Positions 28,901-37,075 are shown, numbered from the stretch's first letter. The stretch: DNA of 64,000 nucleotides from Betaproteobacteria bacterium (GCA_016868035.1 VGID01000006.1:1-64000), one strand, 5' to 3'. Numbers and translations are program-made. Notes: generated from the sequence alone by a model not told the origin.

Positions 28901-29719
28901 ATCGTGGCCGAGCAGTTCGTCCGGAACAACAGGCAACTCGGCCGGCTCGAGCTCAACGCCACGCCCGAAGGGCGCGACTGGCGCATCGAACGGCTGCGCA
29001 TCATGAACGCGGACGGCACGCTCTCCCTCGAGGGCCTGTGGCAAGTATGGCTCGCGCAGCCGCGCACGCAGGTGAGCCTGCGCCTGGAGACGACGGACAT
29101 CGGGAAACTGCTTGCCCGTCTGGGCTATCCCGAGGGCGTGCGGCGCGGCACCGCCAAGCTCGAAGGCTCCTTGTCCTGGGCAGGCGCGCCGTATGACTTC
29201 GATTACCCGACGCTCTCGGGCAGCCTGTTGCTGGATGCCGCCAAGGGGCAGTTCGTGAAGCTCGAGCCGGGCATCGGCAAGCTGCTCGGAATTCTGAGCC
29301 TGCAGGCGCTGCCGCGCCGGATCACGCTCGATTTCCGCGACGTCTTCAGCGACGGCTTCGCCTTCGACGAGATCGTCGGTGCGATCAAGATCCAGCGCGG
29401 TGTCGCCTCCAGCGAGAATTTCCGCATCCAGGGCCCCTCGGCGCGGGTGGCGATGAACGGGGATGTGGACCTCGCGAGGGAAACGCAGAAGCTGCACGTG
29501 CTCGTCATTCCCCATATCAGCGACACGGTTTCGATCGCGGGCGCGCTGATCGGCGGGCCGATCGCGGGCGTCGCGGCCTACCTCGCCCAGAAAATGCTCA
29601 AGGACCCGCTCAACCAGATCGCTTCCTACGAATACAGCGTCACCGGCACCTGGTCCGAACCCAACGTCGCGCGAGTGGAGCGCCCTGCGCCGGGGCCGGA
29701 GGCCGGGAAAGCGCAATGA
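25922..29719 (+). CDS. YhdP-like giant AsmA-family envelope protein
   Basis: A very large inner-membrane-anchored periplasmic protein of the AsmA/YhdP group, implicated in phospholipid transport to the outer membrane. A single N-terminal helix (VLTWSVLAVGFAFAAMLLTLRYW) is followed by the conserved segment QKVQIGRIYANWDGLRPQLML and about 1,100 residues of beta-rich repeats; the C-terminal AsmA-like domain shows LKLEPGIGKLLGILS-type sequence and ends with ALIGGPIAGVAAYLAQKML. Starts considered: TTG 25850 (overlaps a promoter), GTG 25892, GTG 25922; the last best matches the family N-terminus. It overlaps the next gene by four bases (ATGATG). Confidence 0.9.
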   Translation: MSSLWVYRVLTWSVLAVGFAFAAMLLTLRYWILPNIENYREDIARVVSQRAQQKVQIGRIYANWDGLRPQLMLERVTVLDAAGRPVLEFPRIDQTLSWLSLPVLALRFHAIDIYQPILGIRRDARGAISVAGIEVTGETDGGGFADWLLRQRDIEVHDATIVWNDELRAAPRLELKNVHLRIQSRGGQHRFGLRAVPPRELAAPLDVRGDFTGESIRSLAGWNGTLFVQLDYADIAAWRTWVPFPIEFPRGAGALRTWLTFGKQKVVSLIADVRLADVRARLAKDLPELDLTELAGRIGWKRSGPTFELTASKLGLTTAGGLKLPPADFLLRLVAADARKPARGELNTNALELAPLVALADHLPLGQEVRKQLAALSPKGSLFDVVVRWDGEWREPERYSVRGRFHALALNRMDRIPGFSGLSGNVDGNERGGTLYLNAQKPTAHLPLVLRETLELDALTAHVGWLRDGAGIEWRFNNVAFSNPHLAGTVFGNYRTVKGGRGHIDLTGSFTRADGRQVGRYMPLVVDKAVRDWLDTSLLAGQSTDVTLRLKGNLDDFPFADGKSGVFHVAAKVTGGTLDYATGWPRIENIAGEAVFRGKRMDIHAREGTILGARLARVHAAIPDLTAARETLQVTGEAEGPTGEFLTFIEKSPVLGMIDRFSEGWRAQGTGKLGLKLEIPLRATEKSVVAGAYEFANNTVVAGADMPPLEQASGRVEFTESSVRTQKVTGVLLGGPVTISAATPGDGAIRVTVQGRLNADNARRAGAVPVWLQHLRGATDWRAVYSVRGRVNDVVVESSLQGLAADLPGPLVKAAAEALPLRFERRSVAPGQDRLSLTVGEIVGMQLARRTEGERVVIPRGTVRFGGAAAEPERSGVWVSGTVKTLDLDRWIGLLRDTGGVAPIEWGGVDINVGTLNAFGRRINDLAVNATLQGGQWRGNLSGKGLEGSVGWQPQGRGRLTARMKTLVMPAETAPAAPVAARTAKEFELPALDIVAEQFVRNNRQLGRLELNATPEGRDWRIERLRIMNADGTLSLEGLWQVWLAQPRTQVSLRLETTDIGKLLARLGYPEGVRRGTAKLEGSLSWAGAPYDFDYPTLSGSLLLDAAKGQFVKLEPGIGKLLGILSLQALPRRITLDFRDVFSDGFAFDEIVGAIKIQRGVASSENFRIQGPSARVAMNGDVDLARETQKLHVLVIPHISDTVSIAGALIGGPIAGVAAYLAQKMLKDPLNQIASYEYSVTGTWSEPNVARVERPAPGPEAGKAQ

Positions 29720-30051
29720 TGCTAAGATGGGTTTCAGGCGCGGTGCTCATCGGCATTGCGGCGGGTGCCGGGGCGCAGGCCATGACGGTGCCACCCGAGT
29801 TGTGGGACAGGCCGCGCAGCGGGCGCGCGGTACTGGAGCAGCCCGTGATCCGGAAGGCCGTGCACGCGTACCTGGCGCAACCTTCGGCGCGCATCGTCAT
29901 TCATCACGCGGCTACCCAGGATGGATTGCTGCAGGCCGAAGAGCTGCTTGCCTGGCTGATCGCGCTAGCGGTCGAAAAGGAGCGGATCGCGCTGCGTGGC
30001 GGTCTGAAGTCCGCCGATCCGATCAACATTGAAGTGGTGAGCGTGCCGTGA
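29716..30051 (+). CDS. Secreted hypothetical protein
   Basis: A 111-residue protein with a cleavable signal peptide (hydrophobic VSGAVLIGIAAGAGAQA, cleavage likely after the AQA). The mature part has PPELWDRPRSGRAVLEQPVIRKAVHAYL and ARIVIHHAATQDGLLQAEELLAWLIAL, an alpha/beta pattern resembling a trimmed OmpA-like peptidoglycan-binding fold (helix after a short strand, SAD near the end), but no key residues confirm this. The start overlaps the YhdP-like stop and its own stop (GTGA) overlaps the next start, so it is translated as the middle gene of a tight three-gene operon. Confidence 0.82.
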   Translation: MMLRWVSGAVLIGIAAGAGAQAMTVPPELWDRPRSGRAVLEQPVIRKAVHAYLAQPSARIVIHHAATQDGLLQAEELLAWLIALAVEKERIALRGGLKSADPINIEVVSVP

Positions 30052-30914
30052 ACATGCCAACGGAATCCAAGCCATCGCAACGCGGGACCGGGACACCGGC
30101 GGACGGGACGATCCGTGTCGCCGCGGTGCAGATGGTGTCCACCCCTGCCGTCGAGCGTAACCTGATCGAGGCCCGCCGCCTGATCGGGGAAGCCGTGGCG
30201 CGGGGCGCCAGGCTGGTGGCTCTGCCGGAGTATTTCGGCATCATGGGCATGCGCGAGCGAGACAAGGTCGCGGCGCGCGAGGCGCCGGGCAAGGGCCCGA
30301 TCCAGGATTTCCTCGCGGCGACCGCCCGCGAGCTCAAGGTCTGGCTGGTGGGCGGGTCGGTGCCCCTGGAGTGCTCCGCGCCCGAGAAAGTGCGCAACAG
30401 TTGCCTCGTGTACGACGACGAGGGAAAGCTCGTCGCGCGCTACGACAAGATCCATCTGTTCAGCTTCGAGACCGAGAAGGAACGCTACGCCGAGGACAGG
30501 ACCATCGAGCCGGGCGGCGAGGTCGTGACGGTGGACTCGCCGTGCGGGCGGCTCGGGCTTTCGATCTGCTACGACCTGCGCTTTCCGGAGCTCTACCGCT
30601 CGATGGGCGAGGTGGACTTGATCCTCGTGCCCTCGTCGTTCACCGCGACCACCGGCAGGGCGCACTGGGAGACGCTGTTACGCGCCCGCGCCATCGAAAA
30701 CCTGTGCTACGTGCTCGCGCCGGCGCAGGGCGGCAAGCACGAGAACGGCCGCGAGACCAATGGCGACACGATGGCGGTCGACCCGTGGGGAATCGTGCTC
30801 GAGCGCATACCGAGCGGGCCCGGCGTGGTGGTCGCCGACATGGATCTTGCGCGCATGGCGAAGGTGCGCCGGAGCCTGCCGGCGCTCACGCACCGGACCC
30901 TGCACCGGTGCTAG
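30048..30914 (+). CDS. Carbon-nitrogen hydrolase, Nit1-type (deaminated glutathione amidase-like)
   Basis: Cytosolic nitrilase-superfamily amidase; the Nit1 branch hydrolyses deaminated glutathione, a metabolite-repair reaction. The catalytic triad is complete: Glu in LVALPEYFG, Lys in ARYDKIHLF, and Cys in LSICYDLRFPE (about residue 173). The family motif PSSFTATTGRAHWETLLRARAIEN is also present. GTG at 30048 overlaps the previous stop; ATG at 30054 is an alternative two codons on. It lies between the envelope genes and tldD, separated from tldD by repeat DNA. Confidence 0.92.
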   Translation: MNMPTESKPSQRGTGTPADGTIRVAAVQMVSTPAVERNLIEARRLIGEAVARGARLVALPEYFGIMGMRERDKVAAREAPGKGPIQDFLAATARELKVWLVGGSVPLECSAPEKVRNSCLVYDDEGKLVARYDKIHLFSFETEKERYAEDRTIEPGGEVVTVDSPCGRLGLSICYDLRFPELYRSMGEVDLILVPSSFTATTGRAHWETLLRARAIENLCYVLAPAQGGKHENGRETNGDTMAVDPWGIVLERIPSGPGVVVADMDLARMAKVRRSLPALTHRTLHRC

Positions 30915-31105
30915 GGTCCGAGTTCAAGGTTCCAAGTTCGAGGTTCCAAGTTCAAGGTTCCAAGTTCAAGGTTCCAAGTTCAAGGTTCCGGGCTGAAACA
31001 ACGGTTGGGCGACGCTAGTTGTATTGATGAGCGATGCATTGACATTGGTGACTCCATGAGCAGCAACGTTGAACATGGAACTTTGAACCTGGAACCTGGA
31101 ACCTC
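30915..31105 (+). repeat. Heptamer arrays extending into the tldD coding sequence
   Basis: Left array alternates GTTCAAG and GTTCCAA units (30920-30989, about ten units). After an 80-base spacer a right array of inverted-type units (TTGAACATGGAACTTTGAAC, then CTGGAACCTGGAACC) spans 31068-31105, inside the first codons of tldD. The right array is translated as [12 protein letters not shown]. Confidence 0.88.
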
Positions 31106-32531
31106 GTTCACGACGGCGAACGAGGTGCTGCTCGCGCCGTACGCGCTCGACGCGAACCGGATCGAGAACGTGTTCGGGCAGATCCTGTCGCACCGCGTGG
31201 ATTACGCAGACCTCTACTTCCAGTACACGCGCAGCGAGAGCTGGAGCCTCGAGGAGGGCATCGTCAAGTCCGGCAGCTTCAACATCGACCAGGGCGTGGG
31301 CGTGCGCGCCGTGAGCGGCGAGAAGACCGCGTTTGCCTATTCCGACGACATCAGTATCGCCGCGCTCGAGCAGGCCGCGCATGCCACGCGCGCCATCGCG
31401 CGCCAGGGGCAGGCGGCGCGCACGCAGGTCGCGCGGCGCAGCGCGGGTCACAACCTGTACCTGCCGCACGATCCGGTGGCGAGCTTCGCCGACGGGAACA
31501 AGGTCGCGCTGCTCGAGCGCCTCGAGCGTCACGCGCGGGAACTCGATCCCCGCATCACGCAGGTGATGGCGTTTCTGGGAGGGGAATATGAAGTGGTGCT
31601 CGTCGCGCGCTCGGACGGCGTGCTCGCGGCCGATGTGCGCCCGCTCGTGCGGTTGTCGCTCCAGGTGATCGTCGAGGACGGGGGCCGGCGCGAGCAGGGG
31701 TCGAGCGGCGGCGGGGGGCGCCTCGATTACGGATACTTTACCGAGGAGTTGCTGCGCGACTATGCCCGCAAGGCGGTGGATCAGGCGCTCGTCAACCTCG
31801 AGGCAGGCCCCGCTCCGGCCGGCACCATGACGGTCGTTCTGGGTCCGGGCTGGCCGGGCGTGCTCCTGCACGAGGCGATCGGCCACGGGCTCGAGGGCGA
31901 CTTCAACCGCAAGGGTACTTCCGCCTTCAGCGGGCGCATCGGCGAGCGCGTCGCCGCGCCGGGCGTCACCGTGGTCGACGACGGGACGATTGCGCGCCGG
32001 CGCGGATCGCTCAACATCGACGACGAAGGCCACCCGACGCAGTGCAACGTGCTGATCGAGAACGGCGTGCTCAAGGGATATCTGCAGGACGGCCTGAACG
32101 CGCGGCTCATGGGCGTGGCGCGCACCGGAAACGGGCGGCGCGAATCGTTCGCGCACGTACCCATGCCGCGCATGACGAACACTTACATGCTGGACGGCGA
32201 CAAGGCGCCGCAGGAGATCATCGCGTCGGTGAAGAAGGGCCTCTACGCGGTGAACTTTGGCGGCGGGCAGGTGGACATCACCAGCGGGAAGTTCGTCTTT
32301 TCCGCCTCCGAGGCCTATCTCATCGAGGACGGCAAGCTGGGCTCCCCGGTGAAGGGCGCGACGCTGATCGGCAACGGTCCCGACGTGCTTACGCGCGTCA
32401 CCATGATCGGCAACGACATGGCTCTCGATCCCGGCATCGGCACCTGCGGCAAGGAAGGCCAGAGCGTGCCGGTCGGCGTGGGCCAGCCCACGCTGCGCAT
32501 CGACGGGCTCACGGTCGGCGGCACCGTCTGA
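31056..32531 (+). CDS. tldD: Metalloprotease TldD with repeat-encoded N-terminal segment
   Basis: Zinc metallopeptidase subunit that with TldE (PmbA) processes modified peptides and antitoxins. The zinc site [11 protein letters not shown] (about residue 271) and the typical [28 protein letters not shown] and [25 protein letters not shown] segments are intact; 491 residues. After MSSN, residues 5-16 are encoded by 7-base repeat units, ahead of the normal N-terminal helix [20 protein letters not shown]. The repeat seems to have been inserted near the 5' end while keeping the frame open, or the original start has been replaced. pmbA is not in the window. Confidence 0.94.
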   Translation: MSSNVEHGTLNLEPGTSFTTANEVLLAPYALDANRIENVFGQILSHRVDYADLYFQYTRSESWSLEEGIVKSGSFNIDQGVGVRAVSGEKTAFAYSDDISIAALEQAAHATRAIARQGQAARTQVARRSAGHNLYLPHDPVASFADGNKVALLERLERHARELDPRITQVMAFLGGEYEVVLVARSDGVLAADVRPLVRLSLQVIVEDGGRREQGSSGGGGRLDYGYFTEELLRDYARKAVDQALVNLEAGPAPAGTMTVVLGPGWPGVLLHEAIGHGLEGDFNRKGTSAFSGRIGERVAAPGVTVVDDGTIARRRGSLNIDDEGHPTQCNVLIENGVLKGYLQDGLNARLMGVARTGNGRRESFAHVPMPRMTNTYMLDGDKAPQEIIASVKKGLYAVNFGGGQVDITSGKFVFSASEAYLIEDGKLGSPVKGATLIGNGPDVLTRVTMIGNDMALDPGIGTCGKEGQSVPVGVGQPTLRIDGLTVGGTV

Positions 32532-32537
32532 AGAGTC

Positions 32538-32640
32538 CGTGAGCGGTAAGCGGCAAGCGGTCAGCCAGGAAGACGCACGGCCGCCACCCGCACCCGCTCG
32601 GCCTTTCACCGCTCACCTCTCACTGCTTACCGCTCACTGA
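32538..32640 (+). repeat. Inverted heptamer arrays between tldD and aroG
   Basis: Left array GTGAGCG GTAAGCG GCAAGCG GTCAGCC (32538-32565), a GC-rich spacer, and an inverted right array of CGCTCAC CTCTCAC TGCTTAC CGCTCAC units (32611-32638). The right array runs into the aroG promoter region. Confidence 0.87.
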
Positions 32641-32651
32641 TTCTGTATAAT
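32623..32651 (+). promoter_or_regulatory. aroG promoter with -35 region inside the repeat array
   Basis: A perfect TATAAT at 32646-32651 stands 28 bases before the aroG ATG. The -35 window (32623-32628, CTGCTT) falls within the last units of the preceding heptamer array and is a weak match, so the repeat may contribute part of the promoter. Confidence 0.55.
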
Positions 32652-32678
32652 GCATTGATTTATTTGGATTAGGTTCTC

Positions 32679-33746
<1,068 letters not shown>

Positions 33747-33878
33747 CGCGCCCGGGCGCGAGCGGATCGCGACGGGCGCAAACCGGAAGCGATCGGTACA
33801 GTCCTGTAGCCGCCGCTACGACTGCTGTTATATAGTCTCGCAAGTCGCAAGCCGCATCGGGGAGGGCGGGACGGCGAA

Positions 33879-34415
33879 ATGGCGCAAGGCGAAGTCGAAA
33901 GCGTTTCCAGCCGCGGCAGTCTGCAGAGCCTGGAGCGCGTGGGCAAGGGCACGGCGATTGCGGACGAGATTTTCGGCCTGGTCGGGCGGTCAACGTTTTT
34001 TGCCGAGTTCTCGCGCGAGGACATTTCGATCCTTTCCGGCTACATGGACGTCTATCGTGCCCAGCCCGGCGAGATCATCATCCGGGAAGGCGGCGGCGGC
34101 GATTTCATGCTGCTGCTGATCGAGGGCCACGTGGACATCCTGAAGAAGAGCACGAACCGCGGCCAGCAACACATGACAACGGCCGGGCCCGGAATGACGC
34201 TGGGCGAGATGTCCATGATCGACGGCGAGCCGCGCTTCGCGTCCTGCATCGCGACCGATGCCGCCACCTTCGCGGTCCTGCATCGCGATGACATGGCCAA
34301 GATCATCCTCGACCATCCCAGCCTCGGTGCCAAGATACTGGTCAAGCTGGTGAGCATGCTCTCGTCGCGGCTGCGCCAGACGAGCGCCCGGCTGCTTCAG
34401 TACATGGACAAGTGA
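33879..34415 (+). CDS. Cyclic nucleotide-binding domain protein without DNA-binding domain
   Basis: A 178-residue cytosolic protein consisting essentially of one CRP-type cNMP-binding beta roll. Signatures: FFAEFSREDISILSGYMDVY, QPGEIIIREGGGGDFMLLLIEGHVDIL, and the phosphate-binding cassette GEMSMIDGEPRFASCIA, where Glu-Met-Ser...Arg match the cAMP-contacting pattern. The C-terminus is a long helix (DHPSLGAKILVKLVSMLSSRLRQT) and no helix-turn-helix follows. It therefore probably senses cAMP without binding DNA, perhaps acting on a protein partner. GGGGAGGG precedes the ATG. A TATAGT at 33831 may be its -10. Confidence 0.88.
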   Translation: MAQGEVESVSSRGSLQSLERVGKGTAIADEIFGLVGRSTFFAEFSREDISILSGYMDVYRAQPGEIIIREGGGGDFMLLLIEGHVDILKKSTNRGQQHMTTAGPGMTLGEMSMIDGEPRFASCIATDAATFAVLHRDDMAKIILDHPSLGAKILVKLVSMLSSRLRQTSARLLQYMDK

Positions 34416-34498
34416 AAAGCGGCCGGGGCACCGGGTGATCGGGCAGGCGTGCGGTTCCGCCCGTCGCGCGAAACCGGCCGGCTGTCCGATTACTGACA

Positions 34499-35395
34499 TT
34501 GCTCGACGCGCGCACACTACGCCTTCCGGCGGCGTTCCTGTTCCTGCTCCTTGCGGTTCCGGCCGCGGCGGCAGGCATCGAGCTGGCCGACGACCGGGGC
34601 GTCCTCGTGCGGCTATCGGCGCCGGCACGGCGGATCGTGGCGCTGGCCCCGCATCTTGCCGAGCTCGCGTTCGCCGCCGGAGCAGGCGACCGGCTCGTGG
34701 GCGTGGCGCGTTTCAGCGATCATCCGCCGCAGGCCGGGACAATCGCCCAGATCGGAGACGCGGCGCGCGTTGACCTCGAGCGCATCATCGCGCTCAAGCC
34801 CGGGCTGATCCTGGGATGGAGGACGGGCAACCAGGCGGGGGACCTCGAGCGGCTCGGTCGGCTCGGCTACGCGGTGTTCGTAACCGAGCCTGCGCGCCTG
34901 CCCGATATCCCGCGCGTGTTGCGCGCCATCGGCGCGCTCGCAGGCACCGGGGCCACCGCGGAGCGCGCCGCGGCCGCGTTCGAAAACGAGATGCGGGCGC
35001 TGCGCGCGCGCTACGGCGCGCGGCCCGGGGTGCGCGTGTTCTACGAAGTCTGGCACCGCCCGCTCATCACGGTGAACGGCGCGCACATCATCAGCGGCGT
35101 GATCGAGATCTGCGGCGGAGAGAACGTATTTGCCCGCGCCGCGGTGCTCACACCGACGATATCCCTCGAAGCGCTCGCTGCCGCACGGCCCGAGGTCGCT
35201 CTCGGCGGGGCCGGCGCGGACGATGCCGGGGCGTTCGCCCGGCGCTGGGCCGAAGGCCCGCTCGCGGCGCTGCGCGGCGTGCCCGCGCTGCACGTCAATC
35301 CCGACCACCTGCAGCGCTCCACGCCGCGCATCCTGGAAGGCGCGCGCGCGGTGTGCGCGCACCTCGAGCAGGTGAGAAAAAACCGCAAATCTTGA
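34499..35395 (+). CDS. btuF: Cobalamin-binding periplasmic protein BtuF
   Basis: Periplasmic vitamin B12-binding protein of the BtuCD-F importer. 298 residues with an N-terminal signal peptide (LPAAFLFLLLAVPAAAAG). The family segments are RRIVALAPHLAELAFAAGAGDRLVGV, the hinge region LERIIALKPGLILGW, and VFYEVWHRPLITVNGAHIISGVIEICGG, all typical of class III binding proteins for cobalamin. Start TTG at 34499 is followed directly by the signal. The stop falls within a CACGAAGGA-type repeat array and the last residues (KNRKS) may be repeat-derived. A PduO-type adenosyltransferase lies 1.7 kb downstream on the other strand; no riboswitch was recognised. Confidence 0.92.
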   Translation: MLDARTLRLPAAFLFLLLAVPAAAAGIELADDRGVLVRLSAPARRIVALAPHLAELAFAAGAGDRLVGVARFSDHPPQAGTIAQIGDAARVDLERIIALKPGLILGWRTGNQAGDLERLGRLGYAVFVTEPARLPDIPRVLRAIGALAGTGATAERAAAAFENEMRALRARYGARPGVRVFYEVWHRPLITVNGAHIISGVIEICGGENVFARAAVLTPTISLEALAAARPEVALGGAGADDAGAFARRWAEGPLAALRGVPALHVNPDHLQRSTPRILEGARAVCAHLEQVRKNRKS

Positions 35396-35490
35396 ACCAC
35401 GAAGGACACCAAGGACACGAAGGAAAAAACGAAAATGAACCGCCAAGACGCCAAGCGCGCCAAGAAAAACAAGAACGATAATTGAACTCC
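35383..35490 (+). repeat. Nonamer-type repeat array downstream of btuF
   Basis: Units ACCACGAAGGACACCAAGG and ACACGAAGG (35397-35425), an A-rich spacer, then ACCGCCAAGACGCCAAGC with GCGCCAAGA (35439-35466). This is a direct-repeat array of the CACNAAGGA family; no clear inverted partner is seen before the attC site. Confidence 0.75.
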
Positions 35491-35520
35491 AGAGACGCCG
35501 AGGAATTCGGCGATCGAAAA

Positions 35521-35583
35521 ACTTAACGTCACCCTTCAGGGGCGCGCCGCTTGCGGCGCGTCCGCTGCAAGGGTTGGTTCGGC
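35521..35583 (-). other. attC-like integron recombination site
   Basis: Read on the minus strand: R'' box GCCGAAC (35583-35577), arm ACCCTTGCAG, a perfect GC stem GCGCCGC-AA-GCGGCGC, complementary arm CTGAAGGGT with one extra base, and R' box GTTAAGT (35527-35521) matching GTTRRRY. The order, the roughly 63-base length and the asymmetrical arms fit attC sites of integron gene cassettes. The stop codon of the DUF6602 gene is inside the site, and the encoded tail NQPLQRTRRKRRAPEG is of the kind that attC sequences specify. No integrase gene is in the window, so this would be a cassette outside an integron (CALIN-like). Confidence 0.75.
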
Positions 35584-36347
35584 GTCGCCGCATTGAGGTA
35601 CCGATCAAAGGACATTTGATACATCGGCATGCTCGCGATTGCAGGCAGGAGGTCGTTTACGAACCGCAGCAGCGAGTTTTCTATCTTCGCCTTGAGCCCG
35701 GTACGCGGCGTCGAGCATGGTTTCAGCGTCACGTACCAGTCAGACTCGAGAATTACGGCGCCGTGAATATGAGTCGGGTTAGCCTCTAGCGCATCGGCAA
35801 GGTCGCTCGTGAAAGCGCCTATATCGGCCCATCCCTTCTGCCGGATAGCAACCAGGTACGAGCGCGGCAGTGGCCTTGGGAGCTGAAACTGAATCTGTCC
35901 CGTGATGCTCTGCCCGGACTCAGTCGCATCTCTTGGTACTGCAGCGTAGGCGGCATACCATCGTTCGGCCGCAAGCACGCGGATTTTCTGAATGTCGGAA
36001 AGTATCTTTGCGAGGTTCTTCTTTTCGAGGAGGCGCTTTACTTCAACAGTCGCGTACACCATCTCTACTGGATACACATTTGAGGCCAATTCCCGATGAA
36101 GTGGTGCGTTGTCGAATTCATCGTAGATGACCACGTCCATATGCGAACTGGCCCCCAGTGCCTTGTTTGATGAGACAACCACCCCCGATCCAACAGAGAA
36201 ACGCCGGGGTAGTACCTGCCACAGAAAGTTTCGTACACGTTGCTCCTCATTCCGTCCACGCTCTCCCAAATGTTGAAAAACGGAACTACGCTTTGCTTTG
36301 AGAAGAAAACTCTCCCCGAAGCGTGTCGTAGTATTCCTGCACATCAA
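35529..36347 (-). CDS. DUF6602-like PD-(D/E)XK nuclease-fold protein in a gene cassette (frameshifted 5' end)
   Basis: A 272-residue reading frame whose core VGSGVVVSSNKALGASSHMD, VVIYDEFDNAPL and VYATVEVKRLLEKKN places an Asp and an E-x-K pair as in PD-(D/E)XK nucleases; this is the arrangement of DUF6602 proteins. Base composition is visibly lower in GC than its neighbours and the gene ends within an attC site, both pointing to transfer as an integron cassette. The natural N-terminus appears to lie in another frame (36286-36381): MRSPVARKPKTIDVQEYYDT then LRGEF, joining here at LLKAKRSSVFQHLGERG if one T of a TTTT run (36306-36309) is removed. Translation may begin internally or the gene may be dead. 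Confidence 0.72.
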   Translation of the reverse strand: MMCRNTTTRFGESFLLKAKRSSVFQHLGERGRNEEQRVRNFLWQVLPRRFSVGSGVVVSSNKALGASSHMDVVIYDEFDNAPLHRELASNVYPVEMVYATVEVKRLLEKKNLAKILSDIQKIRVLAAERWYAAYAAVPRDATESGQSITGQIQFQLPRPLPRSYLVAIRQKGWADIGAFTSDLADALEANPTHIHGAVILESDWYVTLKPCSTPRTGLKAKIENSLLRFVNDLLPAIASMPMYQMSFDRYLNAATPNQPLQRTRRKRRAPEG

Positions 36348-36381
36348 TTGTCTTCGGCTTCCTCGCCACTGGCGACCTCAT
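36286..36381 (-). pseudogene. Out-of-frame 5' segment of the DUF6602-like gene
   Basis: ATG at 36381 opens a 31-codon frame reading MRSPVARKPKTIDVQEYYDT, continuing LRGEF before running into TAG at 36286-36288. The next gene's frame overlaps it and takes over the similarity-like helix LLKAKRSSVFQHLGE. A one-base change in the T4 run at 36306-36309 would fuse the two into a single normal gene. It may reflect a mutation or a homopolymer sequencing error. Confidence 0.6.
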
Positions 36382-36743
36382 CGCGACGCCGAACGTGAAG
36401 TAGGTGGCCTAAAAGCTGGTTTGTAAATCGGCATTGCGCGCGCGGGGTTGTCATCGTTCAAGGGAATGAAGGCGTTAGAGGGGGAGGTTCCATAAGAATT
36501 CACGTCCAAAATTTGGGGGTTGGATATGCAGCAAAAACCGCAGGTTGCGGATGCTCTCCCAAATCCGGGTGAACTCCACGGGCGGGATCACGCGCCTGGT
36601 GCATGGGCTGGTGCTCGCGCGGGATGTCGTGGTGGATTACAGCGTTTCGCGAGCCGCGTGTGCTCGACTGAAATCCCGCGCGTTGAGCGGCGATTCCTCG
36701 TCCGCTCCAACGCGCGGAGTTAAACCGGCGCTTCGCGTCCAGT
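36382..36743. other. Gene-poor cassette-flanking region
   Basis: About 360 bases without a convincing gene. Composition is mixed: 36400-36520 is unusually AT-rich for this window, the rest is GC-rich. Short open frames exist, including a plus-strand one at 36545-36763 (RMLSQIRVNSTGGITRLVHG), but none shows a family signature or a good start. The distal end holds an attC-like remnant and a GTTAAAC/GTTTAAC pair (36719-36725, 36742-36748). It looks like degraded cassette DNA. Confidence 0.55.
36676..36725 (-). other. Degenerate attC-like remnant
   Basis: On the minus strand, GTTTAAC (36725-36719, matching RYYYAAC) is followed by the arm CCGCGCGTTGGAGCGG (36717-36702), an 11-base loop, and the complementary arm CCGCTCAACGCGCGG (36690-36676) lacking one base. 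An unpaired base in one arm is a hallmark of attC. The expected distal GTTRRRY box is missing, so the site would be inactive. Placed upstream of the DUF6602 cassette, it would be the preceding recombination point. Confidence 0.5.
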
Positions 36744-36968
36744 TTAACCGCGTTTGTAGGTGATCTTCTTCGTCCCGCCGTCGCAGCTGCCGACGACCTT
36801 GGCCTCGCCCACCTTGTCGTTGGGGACGATCTCCAGGGTGTAGGCCTTCACGCCCCTCTCCTTGAGCTTCGCCTCGATCTCGGCCTTCAGCTCCTCGCAC
36901 GGCTTCTTCTGCGCGAGCGCCGGGGAGGCCGCCAGCGCCAGCGCCGCCAACACGATCAATGGTTTCAT
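36744..36968 (-). CDS. DUF1161 family secreted protein
   Basis: A 74-residue exported protein. Signal peptide MKPLIVLAALALAASPALA is followed by QKKPCEELKAEIEAKLKERGV, YTLEIVPNDKVGEAKVVGSC and DGGTKKITYKRG, the DUF1161 pattern with two cysteines that probably form a disulfide. Role unknown; members are small periplasmic proteins of Proteobacteria. ATG at 36968 has AAGGAA upstream and is preferred over a longer in-frame start. The stop codon TAA lies in a GTTAAAC motif at the edge of the cassette region. Confidence 0.88.
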   Translation of the reverse strand: MKPLIVLAALALAASPALAQKKPCEELKAEIEAKLKERGVKAYTLEIVPNDKVGEAKVVGSCDGGTKKITYKRG

Positions 36969-37002
36969 GTGGGATTCCTTCCTACGCGCAATTTCGTCGA
37001 AC

Positions 37003-37075
37003 ATTCGTCAGCCGTCAGTCGTCACTCGTCATTCGCCAGCCGTCAGCCGTCACTCGCCAGTCGTGACCGGTCACC
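37003..37075 (+). repeat. Heptamer array downstream of the adenosyltransferase gene
   Basis: Nine or more units of the CGTCAGC / CGTCAGT / CGTCACT / CGCCAGC type in direct order (37007-37070), merging into GTGACCGGTCACCGG, which contains the adenosyltransferase stop codon. No spacer and inverted right array are obvious except the terminal GTGACCGGTCAC palindrome. Confidence 0.8.

Noticed and set aside
25871-29716. Two long minus-strand frames opposite the YhdP-like gene
   Set aside because: Arg/Glu/His-rich shadow translations without start signals; the plus-strand protein has a membrane anchor and family segments.
33748-33761. GC palindrome after aroG as an intrinsic terminator
   Set aside because: Perfect 14-base palindrome but no loop and no U-tract.
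34416-34498. Cobalamin riboswitch before btuF
   Set aside because: The 83-base gap is too short and shows no conserved B12-box sequence.
36545-36763. Small plus-strand gene in the cassette-flanking region
   Set aside because: No convincing start, no family similarity, overlaps the DUF1161 end and hairpin sequences.
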